Shown here: positions 12,296-24,200 of the stretch, in pieces
How positions within the stretch are numbered: the stretch's first letter is position 1
Layout: each line of letters opens with the position of its first letter
Source: Myxocyprinus asiaticus
Taxonomy: Eukaryota > Chordata > Actinopteri > Cypriniformes > Catostomidae
Direction: 5' to 3'
Length of the DNA stretch: 64,000 bases
NCBI RefSeq assembly: GCF_019703515.2
Contig: NC_059362.1
Span: forward strand, 27,177,826-27,241,825
The notes under the pieces: model-generated
The model's database searches: none
What the model was told of the DNA's origin: nothing
Seen by the model: the letters and a program-made list of their open reading frames with translations, nothing else
Position numbers and translations under genes: made by a program

Positions 12296-15200
12296 TCACA
12301 AATCTTGTTCTCGTTCTTGATGGTTTAGGAATTTGATCAGCCTTGGAGGTACTGGCAGCTTGTTTATTTTCTTTAGTCTGTTGATACCAAGCAGTTCACG
12401 GATTTTAAATCTGCAGAGCTGCATCAGTGGGCGTGGAGGTGCTGCAATCAAAACCAGCAAATTAATAAATGGATGACTGAAATAATTTGCATATATGTGA
12501 ATAATTAAAGCAACAGGTATGGTAAGATGTTTGGGTGCACATACTTGCTTTCTCTTTGATGCAGTCCCAGTCAGGGTAACTGTCCAGATGTTCAGTGAGT
12601 CTTGCACAGGGTTTTACATTACCAACATAGTCAAGTAGCACGTCTATAATCGGTCCTGCCCAGTGTGAGTAGTTGTCAGTGGAGATCATCTCACAGAACT
12701 AGTAAAATTAAAGTTCATTTAACTTTAAAGTTAATAGTGAAGTTAACGTAAAATGAAGTGGAGAAATTATGTACAGTACATTTAATGACTTTGCAAAAGT
12801 AAGCATAATAACAAAGCATGTAAATACATTAATATGCTACTATACGAATCTTAATACAACACTCCATTTTTATACAATATGTAACCGGGGGTCCCTGCTC
12901 TGTCTCTCTATCCACCAAAGAGTCCTTGACCTAAAAATGGTTAAAGACCCCTGCCATACACAATAATTCAAAGAACAAAAACGATCACTCGTGTAATTTG
13001 TGTGCTTCAAACCACCCACCTGAATGCAGGTCTTTTCAGTACTTTCATCTCTGTTATGCCTTTGATTATGTGTCGTCTTTATAGGTGGATGAGGATTGCT
13101 GCCATAAACACATTTGAAGCATGACAAGGCATTGCAGCCATTGTCCATCAGATATTTCAATAAGGTCAGGTGCTTCATGCAGAACATAACAGTGGCTGGA
13201 AAAGTGGTTGGATGAGTTGGAATGTAGGCATTGACATTAGCACCATGTTCCACCAGCAAAGTCACGGTTTTTATGCAACCCTGCCTCAGGGCTACCAGGA
13301 GCGGGTTGAACGTGTCCAGGTTTGGATTTGCACCAGCCTCCAGGAGCATGGTGGTCGCCTCAATGTTGTTGTTTATGACAGCGAAATAGAGAGCTGTGCT
13401 GCGTCGATCTTCATACATTTTAGTGCGATCCTCAGAGAATGTGGCGTTGACGTCAAAGCCGGCCTCAATCAGCAACTCAAGAACATCATCTCGATTGCGC
13501 TCTGCTGCTAAATGCAGGGGGCTGATCCCGGAACGCCGCACTCTGGCCTTGCTTGTGGCTGGGATCAGCATGGATACTATCCTGAAAGTGAAAGTTTTGT
13601 GCTCTTGTGTGTTACATGACTTCCTTGTGTACACTTAAAGGGATAGTTCTCCCCAAAATGAAATTTTGTCAGCATTCAAAACCCTCATGTTGTTCCAGAT
13701 CTATATTACACTTTTTTCTTCTGTGGAACACACAAGGAAATGTTAGACGGAACGAGAGATTCAGTGACATTCACTTTCAATGAAAAGAAGATGCAACGAA
13801 AGTAAAAAGTGACTAACTTTTGTTTTCAACAGAAGATAAAAAGTCATACAGTTTTGGAACAACATGGGGGTTACTAAATATACACTTAATTTACACTTAC
13901 TGTAAGTGTAGACCTAAGTGTGACAAATCACACTTACTGTAGATATGTTAGAATTTGATAGTTAGATTCACCTTTAAATAACATTTATAAGAAGACTAAT
14001 AATACATGTAAACCTATTAAAAGCTGGTGTACAGTGTTTAATGATGATGTCATTTTAGAGGAACATTTCATGCTACCAAAAATTATGGAATGGAATGGAA
14101 TGATTAGTTTAAATGTTAAGTGAGAAAAAGACCCTGCACACAATTGAAATGTAAGCGCAGCATAGTTCTAGCGGGAAGACTAGCAGCTGTACATCATCGC
14201 ACCATTAGCTAGGTAACTCCTAGCCAATCACATGTAAGCCAATGCTTTATAAGTCCGCTCACAATCTATCACATGGCATTTCAGTGCGCTAACACGGCAA
14301 CATCATTCTATAGCACTGTCTGACGCCGAGTCCATTTCGCTCTCTGCTAGCTAACATCCAGCTATGGACACGGACTTATTCACTGCTCCTTACCTTTTAT
14401 CCAGAATCAGCAGTCCTCGCGCAAACACGTCAGCAAATTTCCGGACTCTCAGTGGGATTCCGCCCTCTCGGATTCATAATAGACATGTTCCGACCTCTCC
14501 AGGCCACAGGCGAACCAGTGCACAGAACATCTCTGGAAGCCCGACTTCCCTAACCAACGACGCCGTCTCTTCATCTCAACTTCAGCCCGCATTAAACAAT
14601 CAGCAAACCCGGATCTTCATCCAAATCTCATTCACTTAGGCGATATCCCTCAATCGAGCCACCGCATCCTCAATCGGAACGCACGACCCGCCGCAGAAGG
14701 AGTGTGTTCCTCGCCAAGTCTGTCACAATCATTGGCTCAGGCAGCAGCTGATTTCCATCAGAAATAAGCTAAGTTCTTATCATATCCATCAAATGCATTC
14801 AGATTTAGTCATGGGTCTAGGCCTTCTGTTGCCTATGCCATCTGTTCATCATAACACATCTGCATCAATATCAAAAGGCAATATTTCATGTCAACAGCGC
14901 ATTCGCTCTCATAGTAATGGCAGGCAACCACGCATTCACAGCGTGATCACAAGAGGGTAACTCGGACAGGTTCACTTGCATGTCATTCACCGTGTTGCAT
15001 GCCCGAATGTTCCCCATTGGGAAATTAAGATCATTATTCAGCAGAGCTCATGATGTGTGCACTCAGAGGGAGCATGGCATCACAGTTAAATATAGCCTTC
15101 ACTAAAGTCTCGTGAAAGGGTCCTTAGTGAAATAACTCATTTCGTTCAGTTCAACATCTCGAACGGTGTTCCCTACCCGAGCGCCTTCAAAGGCGCATTA

Positions 15201-18200
15201 ATGCAGCTTCGGAAAATGCAGTGTTCTCTTACTCTATACATACTTCCACATTCTCATTGGAAGCACCACTGTTGTTTCGCGCTTCTGACACCTAGTGGTA
15301 GGCTCCGCACTGCATTCCTTATTCATCAGATAATTTCATTACCAGTGTAATGCATTTTGCGCCTTATATGATCAGGTCATCAGGGGGTAATTCCTATTTC
15401 ACGGCATATTTACATTTTTTTTTTTTTTTTTTTTTACTCATTCAGGCATCATTGAAGTGCACAAATTGGTATCATATGTCTTCGTAAATCCTTCACTTTC
15501 ATCTCTGTTCGGACCATGTTTCAATCTATGTGGATCTTCAAGCATTGGGGCTTTATCAATGTTCCAAATTTCAAAGCTCATGAGTTTAACAGTCATGTTA
15601 GCCTAACTACATTACTTTTAATTTAAGTATCAACACATTTCTGTATGATGCTGTTCACTTTTTTATGATGTGGTCTTGGAAGTTACATTTAGTAGCAGGT
15701 AAGTAGGTTCAGTAATCATTGGATAAAACCTGTGCCGAATCAAGCTCATCAATTTAATCTTGCTGCTATTAATTTCTGTTCCCTATCTGTCACTCACTCG
15801 ATATTGTGTCAATGTAGTGACACTAGGGGTCACTCTTGGGAGCCCCAAACACCTCTGCTTTTTTAAAAAAAAGGCCAGTGAGAATTGGCGAGTGGAATTT
15901 GCATGCCACTCCCCCGGACATACAGGTGTAAAAGGAGCTGGTATGCAACCACTCATTCAGATTTTCTCTTCGGAGCCGAGCGGTTCTTTTCATTGAAGCT
16001 GAATTCATCCGCGAAGTTTATTCACCTCATCTGCTGGATTCTACAGTGCATTTCAGCGGCTTGTCCCCCTCTGCACCCGTGGAGTGCAGAGAACGCCCCT
16101 GGGTGCTTCGGCAGAAACAACTAAAAGAGTATATTTAAAAAAAAAAAGTATTTTCTTTCTAAAAGAGTGGCACACAGAACGTCTTTTTAAAGATGCCTTT
16201 CCGTCTGTGTGTTATTCCTGGTTGCGGTCGATATCTCTCCACTTCTGACGGCCACGATCGCTGTCTTTAGTATCTGGGCGCTACCCACATGGAGACATCA
16301 TTCGTGGATGGGTCTTGTCCTCACTGCGGGAACATAACCATGTCAACATTGCGGTCGCGGCTTGCATTTGTAAGAAAGCAAGCCACCCCAGCAGCTCCCC
16401 ACCTCGGTCCTTCTACCTACGGGTATGAGGCCATGCCGGATAACACTGGGGGCGATTTGGGGACCTCAATGGGACCACCTCCGCTGGGTATCCCCCCACG
16501 GACCTCCCATTCCCCAGCATGCTCACTCGCTCCAGTCAGGCGCTCGGACAAGATCGCTGGCTCGTCTCAGGGCGAGTTTGACATCTCGTTCAGAGCCCGG
16601 GAAGAAGACGAGTTATCGAGTGCAGCATCGGAGAGCGGGCTCATCCAGTCGAACGCAGAGGCTTCAACTAGGCTTCCTCCTTCGGGAGTGGTCGCCCAGG
16701 CCGACGCGGAAATGACGGACATGCTTTCCCGGGTGGCCGCGAGTGTTGTGCTAGAGTGGAACCCTCCGCTCTCCCCTGAACCCTCGCGGCTCAACGATTG
16801 GTTCCTGGGCACGGGGTGCCGGCCACGGCCCCGCCCCGTCCCGTTCCTTTCTTCCCGGAAGTGCATGAGCTGACAAGATCATGGGAGGCACCTTTTACTG
16901 CCCGGTCCCGGTCTTTCAGCTCCCTGGCTCTCGCTACCCTCGATGGTGGAGCGGACAGGGGGTATTCGGTGATCCCCCAGGTGGATAAGGCACTCACGGT
17001 GCACCTGTGTCCGCAGAGCACCGCCACCTGGCGTGGGCACCCGAAACTCCCTTCCAGGGCATGTAGGTTTACGTCGTCCCTGACGGCTAGAGCCTACGGT
17101 GCCACTGGACAAGCCGCCTCTGCCCTGCACGCCATGGCTCTCCTACAAGTACACCAAGCCAAGGTGCTAACAAAACTGCACAAGGGTAGTTCTGACTCGG
17201 GATTGATGCAGGAACTGTGCTCTGTGGCCGACCTCACTCTCCAGGCAACGAAGGTCACGCGTGGTCTCTCAGGCAGTCAATGTCCACCCTGGTGGACCAG
17301 GAGTGCCACCTTTGGCTCAACTTGATTGAGATGCGCGAGGCTGACAAGGCACGGTTCCTTGACGCCCCCATCTCCCAGGTTGGCCTATTCAGCGACACCG
17401 TCGAGGACTTTGCCCAGCAGTTCTCGGTGATGAAGCAGCAGACGGAGGCCATACAGCACATCCTGCCCTGGCGTTGCTCAAGATCCCGCACCCCGTCTGC
17501 TCGTCGCCAAGGGCGTCCTCCTGCAACTACAACACCGGCTCTGCCGCAGCCCGCCCCATGGCCCGGCCCCGGCATGGAGCCCAGCACAGGAAGCAGACGC
17601 CACCCGTCTCATGGCCGGCTGCCAAGAACCCGAGGAAGGCTTCGAAGCGCCCCTGAGACGGGCGACCCAGGGGCAAGGAGACCCGCTTCTCCGGAGCTGG
17701 TGAGCAGATCACTCCATCCCCCAGTGGAGGGCTGGGAGGAGAATCTTTTGTTTCATTTTTACTTAATTTTGCCGCATGTCCAAGAGGCTGCAGTACCCAA
17801 AAATTCCAAAAAAGAGTGGTTTTCTTGTTCCCTGGGTCACATGTTCAGTGTGCACGGCTGTCGTCATGACCACCGTCCACCGTCCCATCTTTGCAGGTAT
17901 GGTGCCCCAGCGGCGGTCCCCCCGCCCCTGTGCGCCCAGCTGTGGCACAAACACGCCCACATGGGATTGGGTCCGGTGGACTACAGGGATGAGACTCCTC
18001 CTCCCTCCTCCTCAGCCAATCTTATGGTGGGCGGCAGGAGCCATGTAAGTGCTTCGATGTCCCTGGACTCAGCACGGCCACGGGGCTCGAATCCCCTCGA
18101 TGTGGCACCTCGAGCTCCACCCTGCCCTGAGTCCCCACCCGCCGGTACATCCGACATGATCATTCCCTTGGTCCCCCTCACCCAGAGTTTGGACGCGTGG

Positions 18201-21200
18201 CTCGTGCTTTCCAACCCGTCGTGGTGGCTGACCCGGACCGTCTGACTCGGCTATGTGCCCAGGTTCAGCAGTGTCCGCTTCACCTCGGTGAAGAGCGAGA
18301 ATGCCGCTACTTTGCGTGCAGAGATTGCTACCCTTCTGCGCAAGGGTGCGATAGAGCCTGTCCCTCCAGCCGAGATGAAGAAAGGGTTCTACAGCCCTTA
18401 CTTCATCGTACCAAAGAAAGGCAGTGGGTTGTGACCAATCCTGGACCTGTGAGTACTGAACCGGGCTTTGCACAGACTCCCGTTCAAGATGCTGATGTAA
18501 AAACACATCCTAGCGAGCATCCGGCATCAAGATTGGTTCGCGGCGGTAGAACTGAAGGACGCGTACATTTACGTCTCGGTCTTACCTCGACATAGACCCT
18601 TCCTGCGGTTTGCCTTCGAAGGCCAGACATACCAGTACAAGGTCCTCCCCTTCGGCCTGTCCCTGTCCCCTCGTGTCTTCACGAAGGTCGCAGAGGCTGC
18701 CCTTGCCCTGCTAAGGGAAGTGGGCGTCTGCATCCTCAACTATCTCGATGACTGGCTAATCCTAGCTCACTCCTGAGAGTTGTTGTGTGCACACAGGGAC
18801 CTTGTGCTCCGGCACCTCGGCCAACTGGAGCTTTGGGTCAACTGGGAAAAGAGCAAGCTCTTCCCGGTTCAGAGCATCTCTCCCCAGTTCAGAGCATCTC
18901 TTTTCTCGGTCTGGAGTTGGACTCAGTCTCGATGACAGCGCGCCTCACGAACAAGCACGCACAGTCATGCCGAACTGTCTGAAGGCGTTCAGACGGAGAG
19001 CAGCGGTTCCACTGAAACTTTTTCAGAGGCTCCTGGGGCATATGGCATCCTCAGCGGCGGCCACACCGCTCGGGTTAATGCATATGAGACCGCTTCAGCC
19101 TCGAGTCCCGAGATGGGCATGGTGCCCTGGGACACATCGCGTGGCCATCACGCCGGGCACACAGCTTCTGGCTCCTGGACTGGCCCTTGGCTGCGTTGGC
19201 ACATCAACTGCCTAGAGCTGTTGGCAGTACTGCTCGCCCTGCGGAGGTTTCGGCCGTTGATCCAGGGCAAGCACGTGTTGGTCCACACAGCATCGGTAGC
19301 TTACATCAACCGCCAAGACGGTCTACGCTCCCATTGCATGTCACAACTCGCCCGCCGTCTCCTCCTCTGGAGTCAGCAGCGCCTCAAGTCGCTACGAGCC
19401 ATTCACATCCCAGGCGACCTCAACACCGCAGCGGATGCACTGTCACGTCAGGTTACCCTCATGGGGAGAGTGGAGACTCCACCCTCAGGTGGTCCAGCTG
19501 ATTTGGAGTCGATTCGGTCGAGCACAGGTAGACCTGTTTGCTTCCCAGGAATCCTCCCACTGCCCGCTTTGGTGCACCCTGACCGAGGCACCTCTTGGTA
19601 TAGATGCGCTGGGACACAGCTGGCCTCCTGGACTATGCAAATACGCATTTCCCCCAGTGACCCTGTGCAAGGTCAGGGAGGACAAGGAGCAGGTCATCCT
19701 AGTAGCACCCTACTGGCCCACCCAGACGTGGTTCTCAGATTTCGCTCTCCTCACGACAGCCCTCCCCGGTGAATTCCTCTGAGGAAGGACATTCTTTCTC
19801 AGGGATGGGGGACAATCTGGAACCTGCGAACAGACCTCTGGAATCTCCACGTCTGGCCCCTGGACGGGACATGGAAGACCTAAGTGGCCTACCACCCGCG
19901 GTGGTAGACACGATCACTCAGGCTAGGGCTCCCTCTACGAGGCGGCTGTATGCCTTGAAGTGGGGTCTGTTCGCTAAGTGGTGTTCTTCCCGATGCGAAG
20001 ACCCCAAGAGATGCGCAGCTGGATCAGTGCTTTCTTTCCGGCAGGAGAGGCTGGAGGGGCGGCTGTTCCCCTCCACCCTGAAGGTGTATTTAGCCACTAT
20101 TTCGGCGCATCAGGATGCAGTAGATGGTAGGTATTTGGGGAAGCACGATTTGATCATCAGGTTCCTGAGAGGCACTAGGAGGTTGAATCCCTCCAGACTG
20201 CGCTTCGTCCCCTCATGGGACCTCTCCGTAGTCCTTCGGGGTCTACAGAGAGCGCCCTTTGAGCCCTTGGAGTCAGCTGAGCTTAAGGCACTCTCTTTTT
20301 TATGACTGCCCTCCTGACTGTGCTCACTTCCATCAAAAGGGTAGGGGACCTGCAGGCATTCTCTGTCAGTGAATCGTGCCTGGAGTTCAGTCCGGGTTAC
20401 TCTCACGTGATCCGGAGACCCCAGCTGGGCTATGTGCCCAAGGTTCCCACGACTCCTTTTAGGGATCAGGTGGTGAACCTGCAAGCGCTGGCCCAGGAGG
20501 AGGCCTTGGCGTTGCTGTGTCCGGTGCATGCTTTACGCATCTATTTGGATCGTACGCAGAGCCTTAGAAGCTCCGAGCAGCTCTTTGTCTGCTTTGGTGG
20601 ACAGCGGAAAGGAAGCACTGTCTCCAAACAGAGGATCGCCCACTGGGTCATCGACGCCATCACGATGGCATATCAGGCTCAAGATTCTACAATCTCCGAG
20701 TTAAGCCGGTCTCATCCCATGTATTGGCAGGCTCGAGCAGGTAAGTTCCGGGACAACTGGCCGGGTGTACCGCTTGCGCATAGCGCCTTTCCCCTCCCTT
20801 GAGGTGAAGATGTGCGCTCTTGACTCCCAGTCATGTTCACAGACTGTGATCCCTGGATGACTTTCCTCCTTATTCCTCTGGCAGCTGAGTTTGTGGAGAA
20901 ACTCACTGACTGGCCCAGTACATGTGCTAATGAGCCCCTGTACTGAGGTAGGTGCTCCACATGTGCTGGTTCCCCGAAGGCGACCCCATGTGATATCTTC
21001 TGCAAAATTGTTTCCCTGACGGCAAACTGCGTCTTCCTTGGGCAGAGGCCCCTCTGCCCCCGGTCGCCATGCTCTATAGAAACTCCTCCCCCTTCAGGGA
21101 AGGACCTACAATGGGATCTCTCCACATGACATACTTCCGACAGGACTTGGTAAGACCATGTGATGTATTCCACTCAAAATACCCCCCCCCCCTTCTGGGC

Positions 21201-24200
21201 AGGGTGTGGTCTCTGCGGTGTCTTCCCCTTGGGAGGGACACCCCCTGACGCAGACACTTATGGCTCCCAGTCAGTTAACAAATTCCACTCTTTTTGGGGA
21301 GAAAAGAGAGGGAAAAGAGGCCTTGGCTGGGCTAGCCTATCCCTATAGTTGGGCCGTCGACTTGTTCCTGATGGACCATTCGATGCTCATAAGAGCGTTG
21401 GGGGAGGTTATGTGACGGCCTGGTGCGCTGGCTACGAGGCACACAACAGTTCAGCTAGTTGTGGCTTTTGTATAGGGACCCCTAGTGTCACCTACATCGA
21501 CACAACGTCAAGTGAGTGACAGATAGGGAACGTCCTGGTTACTTCCGTAACCTCCATTCCCTGATGGAGGGAACGAGATGATGTGTCCCTCTTGCCACAA
21601 CGCTGAACTACCCGCTGAAATGGCTGGGACCTGGTATCGCAAGGTGTTTGGGGCCCCTAGTGTCGCTACATCGACACAACGTCTCGTTCCCTCCATCAGG
21701 GAATGGAGGTTACGAAAGTAACCAGGACATTCCTGCTGGTAAGTAATAGCTCCCTCCTAATCCTTTTGTTATTTCTTCAACTATGTTACCAAATGCCTTA
21801 TTGATTTCAAAGTTATCAATGTTTTCGTTTTTGCTCCGATCAATGTAAGTATATATAGAAAAAAAGTATTTTTGCATTCAGGGCAGCTCTCGTCAGAAGC
21901 AGGCAGTAGGATTCGTTCCTCTGGACATCACAGTGCCAGATAGGTGTTCTTGCAGCAGATAACGAAATTCAGTCCACTGGAGCTGCATGTCATGGACCAT
22001 GCATGGTCTGCTGGTTTTATGGGCTAAAGTACATAAAAAAAAAAAAGAAAAAAAAGGCAGATATCAAAAATGCTTTCAAAATCATGCCCATTCACCCCGC
22101 CGACTGGCCCCTCTCTGGCGTCACGTGGCAGTCAAAATTTTACTTTGCTGTCCGACTCATTTTTGAGTGCAGAAGTAGCCCTCACATTTTAATTCTCTAT
22201 CGGAAGGCCTATGCTGGATACTTCTCAATCACTTTAAGCTCCCCTTCGTACTACACCTGCTCGATGATTTCCTGTTCATCGATCACTCTGATCACCCCAC
22301 TGCCCACACCCCTATTTTTGGATGTTCTATTGAGCTTTTTCACAAGTTGGGTGTTCCTCTCTCAAGTGAAAAAACCATGGGTCCCGCCACGTCTAGAATT
22401 TCTCGGCATCACGCTCGATTCTGTAAACATGCAGGCTTCCCTGCCTAAAGAAACCGACAGGATCAGGTCTATTTGCACATCATTCTCCAGTCAGTTTGGG
22501 TCTCAGAACATGATCTCCTGTCCCTATTAGGCCACCTCAATTTTGCCATACACATCATTCCTCAAGGCTACTCCTTCATTTCCCGCCTCCTCACACTAGC
22601 CCATTCCGTAGACAACCTCTCTGACATCATATCAATCGATGACGGCTGCTGCTCAGACCTCCTCTTCTGGTCACAGCTATTAAATCACTGGAATGCCATT
22701 TCCTTTTTCCACAATAAAAAACACGAATCCCCTTTTCACGGACGCGGCTCCCTCCGTAGGATTCGGGGGATATTTTCTAGGATCATGGTTCACAGGGAAA
22801 TGGCCAGACAAATTTTTCAATATAGCTTCCTACGCTCTCTCATCCGCTGTCTTTGAAATTTATCCCATCGTCATGGCCAGCATTATATGGGGTTCCCTTT
22901 GGACACGCAAACGCGTAGTAGTTTTGCGACAATTCCGTAGTCATCAATAAATCAAAGGCTGGACCTCCTCTAGCCTCATGGCCCTTATGAGATGTCAGAC
23001 ATGGCAGATCATTTCGTGCAACTTCATTATCTCAGCCAGACACATTCCTGGGTTTTTCAATGTAATCGCTGACTCCCTCTCTCGTTTCGCTTCCACTCTT
23101 ACACTCACTTCCTACAACTCCGCCTGGGCCCACTTCCTCCTGCCAATCACACAGTACTCCTCTATTTCCCGTTCTGATCTCCCAGTGTGCATGTTCATTT
23201 CCTTTTGCTTTCACACTAGACATCTCAAATGTCCTCCCCCTATTCATCACTCCATCCCTAGACCCCATGTCATGCTACTGGTTCAGAAACCACCTCACCG
23301 CACCCTAAAACATTGTGGTATCTCCCCTCATGTCTTCTTGGGGCACTCTTTTCGCATCAGAGCAGCTACTACTGCTGCTCTTCAAGGTCACCGGATTCTA
23401 CTGTCAAGATGCTCGGCTGCTGGTCTTCCTCATCCCACCTGAAATATAGTCAACCTATATAATCATCAAACAAGTTCAACTCTCCATCAGCCATTAGTTT
23501 TCATACCTGTCTGGTGGTGGTTGGTGGCTCTTTCATCACATCTTTCCCCACACAATGATTCAATTCAAGCACATCCATCGTTTCACAAGGATAACGCATA
23601 ACTATGTCTACCCTCCTCGCCAGGGCTTCCATAATCTCAAGCATGGTTTCCCTTTGCATAGGTATTGCACAAGCCAGCTCGCCCTTGCCAGAAAGCTCAC
23701 ACTATCATGGGATTTCTTTCAACAGATTATTGCATGACAACATCGTTATTATCGTATGGCTATATGTATGCTGTTCACCTTGGCAAAGATAACCATTAAA
23801 CAACGGCCACCCTCATTGGAGGGCTTGAGTCTCATGGGATATCTTTCAACGAAGGGTATTTCACGCAACGTCACCATTATCGTACGGCTTTACGCATGTT
23901 GTTCACCTTTTGGCAAAGATAACCACCAAACAAGGTCCGCACCCCTCAGAAGGATCATAATCAAATGTTTTCTTTCAACGAAAGGTATTGCACGCCACGT
24001 CACCATTATCGTATGGCTTTACGCTATGTTGTTCATCTTAAAGCAAAGATATTCAAACAACTCTTCCCTCGTCGTAGGGTTTTCATAATCAAACGTTTAT
24101 CTTTCAACAAAGATACTGCACAACAACGCTGGCCTAACGTAGGGCCTCATACCACGTTGTTCATCTTTGGTAAAGATTCTGCACAACCAGGGGCTCCTCG

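Larger units (their letters stand above)
15778..21728 (+). mobile_element. DIRS1-type retrotransposon nested in the Ngaro element
   Basis: Inverted terminal repeats of about 55 bp (left 15778-15831, beginning GTTCCCTATCTGTCACTCAC; right 21477-21531) bound a gag region, a reverse transcriptase-RNase H region and a tyrosine recombinase region, in that order, as in vertebrate DIRS1 elements. A further palindromic segment (21532-21728) follows the right repeat and also contains a copy of the terminal 'cccctagtgtc' block. Its GC content is visibly higher than that of the surrounding intron. All frames are broken. It separates the Ngaro gag from the Ngaro reverse transcriptase, so it inserted later. 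Confidence 0.85.

Noticed and set aside
13170..13638. Plus-strand frames across asb2 copy B exon 7 (and similarly 39047-39466 across copy A exon 7)
   Set aside because: They are antisense shadows of ankyrin-encoding exons; the minus-strand frames have ankyrin consensus and splice sites.
16567..18506. Long minus-strand frames over the DIRS element
   Set aside because: GC-rich antisense of the gag/RT region; the plus-strand frames carry the recognisable RT, RNase H and recombinase motifs.
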